From positions 1 through 42,715 of the IMG/VR virus record IMGVR_UViG_3300003332_000014: a DNA stretch of 42,715 nucleotides; one strand, given 5' to 3'. Each line of letters begins with the position of its first letter. Positions within the stretch are counted from its first letter, which is position 1. The position numbers and the translations under genes were made by a program. This document shows positions 21,510-29,075 of this stretch, piece by piece. Origin of the DNA: a virus. Below the pieces are notes generated by a model that had not been told where the DNA came from, did no database searches, and saw only the letters and a list, made by a program, of their open reading frames with translations.

Positions 21510-22332
21510 TCTCTTCATACATCGCTGGGACACTTATGCTGTCCAGACTGATGATGGTAGATACGTTAGAGTTGATGAGCCAGTGACTGAAGATTTAATA
21601 CGCCAACATCTCTTGGGTGACATCACTATTGGTGTTTATCAGGTATATAATGGCACTGTGAAGTGGATATGCTATGATATCGATGATCACCATGGCACTG
21701 GTGACATGTTCGATCTATTGCGTGTGATGGTGTGTCTGGGCGAGCGTGGTATTCAATATTATGTCGAAGAGAGCGGCAGTCCTAATAGCTATCATGTGTG
21801 GGTGTTTATAGAAGAGACGCCCGTTGAAGATGCCTATGTCTTCGCACGTTCACTTGTAAAAGGCGTTGATGTTGAAGTGTTTCCAAAACAGAAGAAGCCA
21901 AAGCCTTATGGCAATCTCGTCAAATTACCACTCGGTCTCAATCGAAAGACTGGAAAATTTTCGAAAATGCGATTACCGAAAGTAATGGTTGATCGTATAA
22001 GCGTTCCGAATATGAAGATGCTTGCAGTCGAACATGATTATAGTGTGATGCCAGTGGGCATTCGTCCATGTTTGAAGCGTTTGATGGATGAAAAGGTTGA
22101 ACTCATTGGTACTTATGGGCATGCGACCAGATGTGCGTTGTGTGTTGAGCTCTTGAATAATGGTGTCAGTATTGAAGATATTCATGAAATCTTCAAATCT
22201 CAGAGTGATTATGATTATGATTATACTCAGAGACAGATTGAGTCATTGCTCGGGTATAAACGTTATAAATGTTCAACACTCCGAGAACAGTGTGGTCATT
22301 ACATAAAGGGGTGTGAGAGCTGTGGTGTTTAA
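21481..22332 (+). CDS. Archaeo-eukaryotic primase (TOTE/PrimPol-like catalytic domain)
   Basis: 283 residues from ATG 21481, overlapping the resolvase gene (GAAGGATGA upstream; ATG 21472 possible). Motifs: VKWICYDIDDHHG (catalytic Asp pair near 60-64), GSPNSYHVWVFIE (the SxH motif, near 102) and DVEVFPKQ with GNLVKLPLG near 137-155, all characteristic of the primase domain found in TOTE conflict systems and viral PrimPols. The C-terminal 70 residues hold cysteines (CALCVEL; CSTLREQCGHYIKGCESC) as in iron-sulfur or zinc primase tails. It should make primers for viral replication; with no polymerase in the genome, a PrimPol activity is also possible. Confidence 0.8.
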   Translation: MKELYSLLSNLFIHRWDTYAVQTDDGRYVRVDEPVTEDLIRQHLLGDITIGVYQVYNGTVKWICYDIDDHHGTGDMFDLLRVMVCLGERGIQYYVEESGSPNSYHVWVFIEETPVEDAYVFARSLVKGVDVEVFPKQKKPKPYGNLVKLPLGLNRKTGKFSKMRLPKVMVDRISVPNMKMLAVEHDYSVMPVGIRPCLKRLMDEKVELIGTYGHATRCALCVELLNNGVSIEDIHEIFKSQSDYDYDYTQRQIESLLGYKRYKCSTLREQCGHYIKGCESCGV

Positions 22333-23008
22333 ATTATTCGAAGAACCATTCATCTCTGGTATAGAAGTGCATGATGATCTGGCACTCGTAGTGCCATTGA
22401 GTTATTGTAATTTGAAATGTCCAAAATGCCATGTTAGGGGATTAATGAATCGAGTAATTAAAGAGTATACGGTTCGTGAGTTCTTCGAGTTTCTGAGAGA
22501 TGAAGATTGTTTAGATCTGACTATATGCTTCACTGGTGGTGATCCATTATTATACACTGAAGAGCTTGATGAATTTCAAGAATTTATGATCGACTATAAA
22601 CTTAAAGTGGTTATTGAGACGAACGGTATTGGTTTTAAATTATTGCCAGCTGTTCGTTACTGGTATATAGATGTTAAAGCTCCATTATTGCCATCACCAG
22701 TTCATGAGTATGTTGGTGTTAATATCACTTTCGGTACATATTACAACTGTATTCGTAAACTTGCAAGAGCGTATCCACTGAACTCGTACTATAGAATGAC
22801 TTTGATTGATGGTCTATTCGATTCGCCAGAGTATATAGTTTATAATACAAGAGTGATAGCAAGGAACCTCGGTGATCGGATAATAATTAATCAGGGCAAT
22901 GTTAGCGATGAGAAACTCGAAGAGGTATTGGATTTTATGCGTGAAGAATCTCTCGATTTATTAGATATTATGGTTTTTTCGAAGAATCAGGGATGGTTCA
23001 AGCTTTAA
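22325..23008 (+). CDS. nrdG: Anaerobic ribonucleotide reductase activating protein (radical SAM)
   Basis: About 227 residues; GTG 22325 or 22322 fits AAGGGGTGTGAGAGCT, and GTG 22313 is also in frame. CNLKCPKC supplies the CxxxCxxC that holds the 4Fe-4S cluster, followed by CFTGGDPLLY, the SAM-binding GGE/GGD-P motif, and VIETNG. The enzyme generates the glycyl radical of NrdD, which is encoded 14 bases downstream. The similar radical-SAM family QueE makes a 7-deazaguanine precursor, but the NrdD neighbour and lack of other queuosine-type genes favour NrdG. Acts in the cytoplasm and is inactivated by oxygen. Confidence 0.8.
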   Translation: MFKLFEEPFISGIEVHDDLALVVPLSYCNLKCPKCHVRGLMNRVIKEYTVREFFEFLRDEDCLDLTICFTGGDPLLYTEELDEFQEFMIDYKLKVVIETNGIGFKLLPAVRYWYIDVKAPLLPSPVHEYVGVNITFGTYYNCIRKLARAYPLNSYYRMTLIDGLFDSPEYIVYNTRVIARNLGDRIIINQGNVSDEKLEEVLDFMREESLDLLDIMVFSKNQGWFKL

Positions 23009-23021
23009 GAGGTGATGTGTA

Positions 23022-24794
23022 ATGAAGACAGTCGATATCGAAGGTCATTTTATTCGCTATATAGCTGATTCACATGATGATAAAAATGAGAATGCTAATC
23101 ATGGTAAGAGCATAAGTGGCATGAAGTCTTCGCTTCTGAAGCTTGTGGTATCTTCGGAGACAATAAGACAGTTACTCGAAGATGCAAACAGCTATGAGCG
23201 AGAACTCTTCAAAGCAAACACCATACACGTTCACAAAGCTGAAGGCAGTGTTTATGCTCCATATTGCTGTGGTCTGTCGCTTGAGAAGTTATTACATGAA
23301 GGTCTTGGCGTTGGTTCTGCAGTGCGTTCACGTCCAGCTAAACACCTCGACGTGGCTATTGATCACATGGGAACGTTGATACAGATAATGGCTAATGAGT
23401 ATGAAGGTGCTGTGGCTTTCAGTGGCGTTGACACGTTACTGGCACCATTTATTGATAAAGATAAGCTTGAATATAGAGATGTTAAGCAGTGTATTCAAAG
23501 ATTCGTATACGGTCTTAACTATGAGTCACGTCAGGCATTTCAGACACCATTCTCCAACGTGACATTTGATTTTGACGTGCCAGAAAGCGATAGAGATAAA
23601 TACGCTATAATTGGTGGTGAGATATACGATAAGCCCTATGGTGAGCTACAGCGTGAAAGTGATATGATTAAACAGGCGTTCTTTGAAGTATTAAGTGAAG
23701 GTGATGCCAACGGTGCACCGTTCACGTTCCCAATACCAACGTTTAAAATATTCGGTGATAAAGATAGGCTTTTAGATCTTGAAGATCCAGTAAGTAGACA
23801 ACTATGGGATTTAACATGTAAAACAGGGGCACCTTATTTCGCAAATTACACAAACAGAACGGAGGATGCTGCACTATCGATGTGTTGTAGGCTGAACATT
23901 GATCTTGACGAAGTACGTGGTACTGGGTTATGGAATATTGGTTCAAGCACAGGTTCACTCGCTATCAACACCATCAACTTAAATGCTGTTGCATGCAAGT
24001 CACTTCTGGATCATATTGACTTCTTCGATCTCTTACGTGACGTTTGCGACTTAACAGCTAAAATGCTTTTGAAGCGTAAGGATTATATACTCTATGGTTA
24101 CGAACATGGATTATTGCCGTATACACGTGGCTACATCAACACACTCGAAACATTCTTCTTAACTATTGGTCTCGTTGGTGCAGCCGATGCGTATGTGAAC
24201 TATTATCGCAAAAGAATCGATGATATTAAAGATTTTACGGATTTCTGTGTGAATATTCTCAATACCATCAACGAACGTGTTGAATATTATAAAGCTAATA
24301 GTGACTGGAAGCTCTGGAACGTTGAACAATCGCCTGCTGAAGGATCTGCACATTCACTTGCGAGACGTGATAGACGACTATATCGTTGTTACACGGGCGG
24401 TATCGCTGGCAGTGAGTATTTAACAAACTCAACACATCTACCAGTCGATATGCAGTTAACGCTTGAACACATTAAACATCGAAGTGTAACCGATAATCTT
24501 TATAGTGGTGGAACACTTTTGAACTTTTACACTTCAGAAGTTATGGAAAGTGCCAGAACAATGCAACTTATAAAGCGACTGGTCATTAAGAGTCAGTTGC
24601 CTTATGTAGCATATACGCCGACGTTTAAAGTATGTCCAGTTCATGGTTATGCAGGTATTGGCATAGAGCGTTGTAAGGACTGTGGACGTGAGCTTGTTAA
24701 CTATACAAGAGTTGTCGGGTATATTAGACCCACCACACGCTTTAACCCAGGTCAGTTGAGACAGTTCATGGATAGGAGGTATTCAAGTGCCTAA
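23022..24794 (+). CDS. nrdD: Anaerobic (class III) ribonucleoside-triphosphate reductase
   Basis: 590 residues from ATG 23022 after AAGAGGTGATG. It reduces NTPs to dNTPs by glycyl radical chemistry. Landmarks: YAPYCCGLSLEKLL near 78-91 (the first active-site cysteine region), a GADAYVNYY-type barrel segment (LVGAADAYVNYYRKR), and the C-terminal zinc site CPVH...CKDC near 545-560 followed by the glycyl radical loop RVVGYIR near 568. The usual loop is RVCGYL; here Val replaces Cys, and the zinc ligands appear to be C-x-x-H and C-x-x-C. No ATP-cone domain precedes the catalytic core, so the enzyme may escape dATP inhibition, a common viral simplification. Confidence 0.85.
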   Translation: MKTVDIEGHFIRYIADSHDDKNENANHGKSISGMKSSLLKLVVSSETIRQLLEDANSYERELFKANTIHVHKAEGSVYAPYCCGLSLEKLLHEGLGVGSAVRSRPAKHLDVAIDHMGTLIQIMANEYEGAVAFSGVDTLLAPFIDKDKLEYRDVKQCIQRFVYGLNYESRQAFQTPFSNVTFDFDVPESDRDKYAIIGGEIYDKPYGELQRESDMIKQAFFEVLSEGDANGAPFTFPIPTFKIFGDKDRLLDLEDPVSRQLWDLTCKTGAPYFANYTNRTEDAALSMCCRLNIDLDEVRGTGLWNIGSSTGSLAINTINLNAVACKSLLDHIDFFDLLRDVCDLTAKMLLKRKDYILYGYEHGLLPYTRGYINTLETFFLTIGLVGAADAYVNYYRKRIDDIKDFTDFCVNILNTINERVEYYKANSDWKLWNVEQSPAEGSAHSLARRDRRLYRCYTGGIAGSEYLTNSTHLPVDMQLTLEHIKHRSVTDNLYSGGTLLNFYTSEVMESARTMQLIKRLVIKSQLPYVAYTPTFKVCPVHGYAGIGIERCKDCGRELVNYTRVVGYIRPTTRFNPGQLRQFMDRRYSSA

Positions 24795-25143
24795 CGATTC
24801 GACGACTATCAATCTTTTATTTACAATACTCGATGCACACAACGTCAAATACATTAGACAGTTTAGGTATTGTTTACGTGAGAGATGTTGTAAGTTCAGA
24901 ACAAACGTGCTTGAGCCCATGAAAATGCGAGTCTACGAGCTACCAGACGGTAGCTTACTGAGGATTTGTGAGCGTTGTGGATTTTCAATGCACTTCAATG
25001 ACTGGAATGAGCTCGAAGCGCATGATATGAATGCTTTCAGAGTTGTTCGGAGACTTGGAACAGATGAAGAACGTTTGTTGTTTACGCTCGATGATGTTAT
25101 GAATGTTATAGGTGATGAGGATGAAGACGCAGAAGTGTCGTAA
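24787..25143 (+). CDS. Small zinc-binding hypothetical protein
   Basis: 118 residues from GTG 24787 (GGAGGTATTCAA upstream), overlapping the NrdD stop. Cysteines are arranged YCLRERCCKF near 27-36 and ICERCGFSMHFNDW near 60-73, a plausible zinc ribbon between short strands. The C-terminal third is acidic (VIGDEDEDAEVS). No family is recognised; DNA binding or a link to ribonucleotide reductase are only possibilities. Confidence 0.55.
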   Translation: MPNDSTTINLLFTILDAHNVKYIRQFRYCLRERCCKFRTNVLEPMKMRVYELPDGSLLRICERCGFSMHFNDWNELEAHDMNAFRVVRRLGTDEERLLFTLDDVMNVIGDEDEDAEVS

Positions 25144-25612
25144 ATGCGGACAGGTGAAACCGCTCAAGGATTTCGTGAAAGACAGACGTCTAAAGAGTGG
25201 CTACACTAAAATATGTAAGCAGTGTAAGCGCGATGCTGCGAGAGAAGCTGTTGATAGAGATCCCGTGAGAGCTTTCGCAATTAACACGTTAAAGAACCAT
25301 AAACGCAGGGGTTGTGAGATAGAAGTGTCCCCCGAGGACATAATTAAGAAGGCTAAGACTCGTGAGTTCTGTCCAATCTGTGGGCGAAAGATACTCTGGA
25401 ATCCAGCCGAGCGTTCGCTTAATAGAATGCAGTCACCATCGCTCGACAGAGTTAATGGTGAGAAGGTTATAAGACATGATAATTATGAGATAATGTGTGT
25501 CCGTTGTAATATGGCAATGGGTGATGGCAATTATAGGGATCTTATCAACTGGTGTATAGATGTTCTAATGAACAATGGATTTGAGGTGGTGAAAGTCTGT
25601 GGGTGGCAGTGA
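25121..25612 (+). CDS. HNH endonuclease-like protein
   Basis: 163 residues from ATG 25121 (GGTGATGAGG upstream; ATG 25115 also possible). The N-terminus holds a zinc ribbon (CRKCGQVKPLKDF...ICKQCKRDA, residues 7-42). The C-terminal half is an HNH module: EFCPICGRKI near 88, SPSLDRVNGEKV near 112 and DNYEIMCVRCNMAMGDG near 127-143. This two-part layout is common in phage HNH proteins, which serve in packaging, homing or host DNA attack. It is far from the terminase genes, so homing or DNA processing is more likely than a packaging partner. Confidence 0.7.
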   Translation: MKTQKCRKCGQVKPLKDFVKDRRLKSGYTKICKQCKRDAAREAVDRDPVRAFAINTLKNHKRRGCEIEVSPEDIIKKAKTREFCPICGRKILWNPAERSLNRMQSPSLDRVNGEKVIRHDNYEIMCVRCNMAMGDGNYRDLINWCIDVLMNNGFEVVKVCGWQ

Positions 25613-25763
25613 ACGTTTAAATTCAACGGATCTTGTAGTGATTACGAGTTACTTCGTAACGATCACTCTAAAATCTGAAAATTTCAATTATGGTGTGACG
25701 CATCCATGCATTTATAATGGTGAAGATGATTTCACACATGAACCAGAACTGGAGGAAGAGTGA
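25599..25763 (+). CDS. Small hypothetical protein (54 aa)
   Basis: GTG 25599 follows GAGGTGGTGAAA and overlaps the end of the HNH gene. It begins MGGSERLNSTDLVVITSYFV and ends acidic (EPELEEE). Within it, GTTAC TTC GTAAC forms a short hairpin. The stop abuts the start of the kinase gene, which supports translation through this stretch. No family is recognised. Confidence 0.4.
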   Translation: MGGSERLNSTDLVVITSYFVTITLKSENFNYGVTHPCIYNGEDDFTHEPELEEE

Positions 25764-26321
25764 ATGTACAATAATTGTTATTATGTTGCAGTGTCTGGTG
25801 CACAGTGCACGGGTAAGAGTTCGATAGTACGCAGGATTGGTAAAGAGTTCAATTGCGTTCTTGTGTCAGAGAGTGTTAGTCGACGAGTGGCTAAACGTAG
25901 TAACCTTAGCACGGTGGACCTTAAATTCGAAGATGAGTTGATGCGTGAATACGTTAACATCTTTAGAAACCTTAGAGATATTAGAGATAAAGTCATTGTC
26001 TTCGATCGTTCACCAATGGACGTTGTCGCTTATGTATGGGCTAAGACTGAGAACATCGAAAAAGTCAACTATTTCAGAAGTATTGCGACATCGTTGATGG
26101 ATGAACGTTTCGACACTGTCTTCATACTCGATTCTCAGGATTTCGAGTATGTCGATGATGGTGTCAGAACCAGAGACTATAGAGACGAAATACAGTGGAG
26201 ACTTGAAGCACTGTATTCTGGTATTAACATTACAAAGTTAATACTTAAAGGATCATGGGATGAACGCTTTAGAAGAGTTAAAGATGTTATAGAATTCTAT
26301 TGCAGGAGGGTTGAAAGATGA
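25764..26321 (+). CDS. P-loop kinase (AAA_28/NadR- or deoxynucleotide-kinase-like)
   Basis: 185 residues from ATG 25764 (GGAGGAAGAGTGA upstream). Walker A GAQCTGKSS lies at 12-20, a Walker B-type strand and motif VIVFDRSPMDVVAY near 72-86, and a late RTRDYRDEIQWRLE near 136 that could form the lid. This is the pattern of the AAA_28 and deoxynucleoside/thymidylate kinase group. Given NrdD, NrdG and ThyA nearby, phosphorylation of a (deoxy)nucleoside or dNMP is the simplest idea. Nicotinamide riboside kinase or RNA repair are alternatives. Confidence 0.6.
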   Translation: MYNNCYYVAVSGAQCTGKSSIVRRIGKEFNCVLVSESVSRRVAKRSNLSTVDLKFEDELMREYVNIFRNLRDIRDKVIVFDRSPMDVVAYVWAKTENIEKVNYFRSIATSLMDERFDTVFILDSQDFEYVDDGVRTRDYRDEIQWRLEALYSGINITKLILKGSWDERFRRVKDVIEFYCRRVER

Positions 26322-26566
26322 AAGTTAAGATAGTACCGATAGATGTCAAAGTTAGTGAAGATGGTAATGTCATAGCTAAGCACATATTTGCAATCATAAC
26401 AGGTGATTGTGATTCAGAAGCTGTGGCACAGTCGATTGTGAATGGTTATAGAGATATTTGTATTAAAGATGAGAGCATGAAACTCGGAGAGCTCAGTGAG
26501 CGAGTGAAAGCCGAGACTGGCGTTGATGTTACACTGGCTACTTTAAATGTGATGTCAGGACGGTGA
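26318..26566 (+). CDS. Small hypothetical protein (82 aa)
   Basis: ATG 26318 overlaps the kinase stop (ATGA) with GGAGGGTTGAAAG upstream. The sequence MKVKIVPIDVKVSEDGNVIA, later AIITGDCDSEAVAQSIVNG and a helical end, reads as a compact beta-beta-alpha fold. No family is recognised. Confidence 0.5.
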   Translation: MKVKIVPIDVKVSEDGNVIAKHIFAIITGDCDSEAVAQSIVNGYRDICIKDESMKLGELSERVKAETGVDVTLATLNVMSGR

Positions 26567-26570
26567 TGTA

Positions 26571-26732
26571 GTGGAAAATCTGAAAGAGATATTCAGAGAC
26601 ACCTATAACCAGAGGATCTGTTGGAAAGATTATCCGTTCGCACTTTTACATCCGAGGCTGGTCATACGACTGGCGAAAGTTGGTTTGAAAGCGATGATAC
26701 TTTATGGATTGGAGAAAGAACTTCGGAGGTGA
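26571..26732 (+). CDS. Small basic hypothetical protein (53 aa)
   Basis: GTG 26571 with CGGTGATGTA just upstream; begins MENLKEIFRDTYNQRICWKD. The second half is an amphipathic basic helix (LVIRLAKVGLKAMILYGLEK). The stop lies 4 bases before the next start. No family is recognised. Confidence 0.45.
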   Translation: MENLKEIFRDTYNQRICWKDYPFALLHPRLVIRLAKVGLKAMILYGLEKELRR

Positions 26733-26736
26733 TGTT

Positions 26737-26955
26737 ATGAGTGAAATTGATAGGCTCATAGAGGTTCACAAGAGAGAGATTGAGAAGGTAACTAAAGAGA
26801 TCCGTAGAGTGAAAGAACAGATCAGTGATTTAAATGTGATTCTTGAAGAGCATGAAGCGTGGAAGATCCACTTACAAGGCAGACTTTCAGTGTTGATGGA
26901 AATACGGGGTGGCAATGATGAAAGAGCTAAAGAGAATGATGGGTCACGCGAGTGA
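26737..26955 (+). CDS. Small coiled-coil protein (72 aa)
   Basis: ATG 26737 is preferred because GGAGGTGATGTT lies just before it; the frame opens earlier at 26704. The protein is nearly all heptad-patterned helix (IDRLIEVHKREIEKVTKEIR, then RVKEQISDLNVILEEHE). It overlaps the start of the DHH nuclease gene by about 40 bases in another frame. A structural partner or oligomerisation factor is likely. Confidence 0.5.
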   Translation: MSEIDRLIEVHKREIEKVTKEIRRVKEQISDLNVILEEHEAWKIHLQGRLSVLMEIRGGNDERAKENDGSRE

Positions 26956-28270
26956 CCTCATCAACCACCTTAAAACGTTAAAGAGCAATAGTGTGCCAGT
27001 GCGAATCATAACACATACTGATGCTGATGGGATAACGAGTGCGGCAATAACATCTATCACTCTAAAGCACTTAAATATCGAACACACTGTCGAGTATTTG
27101 AACCAGATACCAGAGAACTATCGTCCACCGAGCTATGGCGTTTCAATATACACAGACCTTGGCTCAAGCACTCCAGGCATTGTTTTTTATGAAAATGCAG
27201 TGATTCTTGATCATCACGTACCGTGCACTCGGAAGTGCAACAAATTGCATTTAAATCCACATCACTATGGCTTTGATGGTGGCAGTGAATGCAGTGGTAG
27301 TGTTGTTGCGTGGTTGGTTGCGAGAGCGGCTGGTGTTGATGATCCATTTGTCGATTATCTTGCGATTGTTGGTGCTGTTGGTGACTTACAGGCGCATGGG
27401 CGTTTTGGATTAGTTGGACTTAACAGATTGCCAGTGAACAAAGGTCTGCGTGACCACAGCATTCAAATAGTGGTAACCATCTGTGCTTATGGTCGTCATC
27501 AGCGAAGAGTCGATAAGTTGCTCGAGTATATGGACACTCCAATGATCGAAGGTATCACTGGTAACCCAGAAGGTGTTGAACGTTTTCTCAGAGAACTTAA
27601 GATAGATCCAGCGTTAAAGTGGTGTGAGCTTTCGAGTTCTGAGAAACAAAAGATATTAACAGCGTTGGAAGAGCGTGCACCCGATGGAGCAATAGTCACG
27701 TGCGAGGCGTATGAGTATCGACACGCTGAAGTATGCACGAATTATCGAGACGCGCAAGAGTTTTCAACACTTTTAAACGCTTGTGCTCGCAATGATGCAC
27801 CAGAGCTTGGTCTCAAGTTATGCTTAAATCCAAAAGAAGCTGAAGCGAGAGAAGCAGCTGATGTGATGTTGAATAGACACAAACAAAGGCTTGTTGAGGC
27901 TTTGAATGTTTTGAAAGCAACAATACCCTATGAGCTTGAACATGTGTTAGTATTTGAACCTTTCAAGCGGATACCCGAACGCATCATTGGCATTGTTATT
28001 GGGATGATGTTAAGTGAATACCCAAGCAAGGTTTTAGTGGGAACATCGAGAACAATTGATGGTAAAATTAAAATGAGTCTACGTGCCAACAAGTTCTTGA
28101 CTGATAAAGGCGTTGATCTCTCTGAAGTTGTCAAACACGTCACAGCGAATGTCGGTGGTGTTGGTGGCGGACACTCTGGCGCTGCTGGACTTGTCATTGA
28201 GCCAGCATTAAAAGCCAAAGCTATACATCTCATGAGTGAACTCATTGACAAGCAGATAAGAGGCTCATAG
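26915..28270 (+). CDS. DHH-family phosphoesterase, archaeal RecJ/GAN-like nuclease
   Basis: 451 residues from ATG 26915 (GGGGTGG upstream; GTG 26909 and ATG 26918 possible). DHH motifs: ITHTDADGITSAA (I, near 33-45), VSIYTDLGSS (II), VILDHHVP near 97-104 (III) and VGAVGDLQAHG near 152 (IV); then the DHHA1 domain ending in GGVGGGHSGAAG near 430. Archaeal RecJ homologues (GAN) are 5'-3' or 3'-5' exonucleases that associate with the GINS/CMG replisome; related proteins degrade nucleotides. A viral copy at the end of the replication unit suggests primer removal, recombination or nucleotide recycling. Confidence 0.8.
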   Translation: MMKELKRMMGHASDLINHLKTLKSNSVPVRIITHTDADGITSAAITSITLKHLNIEHTVEYLNQIPENYRPPSYGVSIYTDLGSSTPGIVFYENAVILDHHVPCTRKCNKLHLNPHHYGFDGGSECSGSVVAWLVARAAGVDDPFVDYLAIVGAVGDLQAHGRFGLVGLNRLPVNKGLRDHSIQIVVTICAYGRHQRRVDKLLEYMDTPMIEGITGNPEGVERFLRELKIDPALKWCELSSSEKQKILTALEERAPDGAIVTCEAYEYRHAEVCTNYRDAQEFSTLLNACARNDAPELGLKLCLNPKEAEAREAADVMLNRHKQRLVEALNVLKATIPYELEHVLVFEPFKRIPERIIGIVIGMMLSEYPSKVLVGTSRTIDGKIKMSLRANKFLTDKGVDLSEVVKHVTANVGGVGGGHSGAAGLVIEPALKAKAIHLMSELIDKQIRGS

Positions 28271-28376
28271 ATGGCTCAGGAGCGAAGATTTTGGGTGCCT
28301 TAATATGATAGCACCTCGACAAAAATCTTCGCTCTACGGGCGTCTATGGGGCTCTGAGAGTGCATTGAAAAAAAGC
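28262..28376 (+). terminator. Conserved structured element, copy B; bidirectional terminator at the convergence point
   Basis: GAGCGAAGATTTT (28280-28292) pairs perfectly with AAAATCTTCGCTC (28322-28334), enclosing a second stem GGTGC/GCACC. The outer sequences CATAGA (about 28266) and TCTATG (about 28343) can extend it. It shares GCTCAGGA and the trailing GAGTGCATTGAAAA (28358-28371) with copy A at 15773-15890. Position between the ends of the two arms suits termination from both sides, but the shared sequence outside the stem suggests more than a terminator. Confidence 0.6.
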
Positions 28377-28386
28377 TTATACAGTT

Positions 28387-29073
28387 CTAAGCTGTAGGTG
28401 GTAGCACAACAGTGCCAGTGCCTCCACCCGTTCCATAAGTTTCACATTGAAGAACAATTGTCTTGTCAAGTGTTATGGGGTCTTGGCTGGAATAATCACC
28501 AAAACCAATATGCAGTAGTCCGCCAGCGCCAACTGACTCGATACCAGCCTTTATTGTTTTTTTGGATGTACTCCACGTTTTTCCGTCATTTGAGTCGTCA
28601 CCACTCAGATCAACGTAAATTTCATCTGGGTCATACGTTACTCGCAGTGATACAGCTGGGAAGTTTTCATACGTCCATTCTGTTTTTGGTGTTGTTGTAT
28701 TAACATCTTCTTCGACCGTGTGGTATGCGAAATTATCTTCACCCGATGGTTGGTCAATGTGTATGCCATCATATGTTCCATTAAAATAGAATCCTATATA
28801 ATCATCGACAAAAACATCTATGTCGGTTGTGAAAGAATTATAACCTTCAACTATCGTTTCCAAATCACTCTCTGCAACGAAAATGTAGTTATCATCATCT
28901 TCACGGAATATTTTCAGACGGCATTGATGCGGCGACTGTGCGCCAAGATGAAAATGGACACACCAGTTGGTAACATTCCCAGAACATGGGAACCTATGTT
29001 TCAGATATATGCATGTCGTTGGCACCACGAAAAGATTTGTTCTATCAACACAATCATCACCAAGCGTCGCCAT
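28387..29073 (-). CDS. Putative tail fibre/receptor-binding protein with beta-helix-like end
   Basis: 228 residues from ATG 29073 (GGTGG seven bases upstream); a TTG at 29079 is also in frame. Residues 1-130 are a strand-rich jelly-roll-like domain (ETIVEGYNSFTTDIDVFVDD). From about 150, IYVDLSGDDSNDGKTWSTSK then KTIKAGIESV and LLHIGFGDYSS follow the opening of parallel beta-helix (DUF1565/pectate-lyase-like) surface proteins, here ending early after roughly two turns. It is the last gene of the leftward arm, next to another fibre gene. Glycan binding is inferred. Confidence 0.6.
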   Translation of the reverse strand: MATLGDDCVDRTNLFVVPTTCIYLKHRFPCSGNVTNWCVHFHLGAQSPHQCRLKIFREDDDNYIFVAESDLETIVEGYNSFTTDIDVFVDDYIGFYFNGTYDGIHIDQPSGEDNFAYHTVEEDVNTTTPKTEWTYENFPAVSLRVTYDPDEIYVDLSGDDSNDGKTWSTSKKTIKAGIESVGAGGLLHIGFGDYSSQDPITLDKTIVLQCETYGTGGGTGTVVLPPTA

Positions 29074-29075
29074 CT

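Noticed and set aside
22325-23008. QueE (7-carboxy-7-deazaguanine synthase) for a 7-deazaguanine DNA modification
   Set aside because: The CxxxCxxC motif alone does not separate the families, but NrdD follows immediately, and no QueC, QueD, FolE or transglycosylase gene is present.
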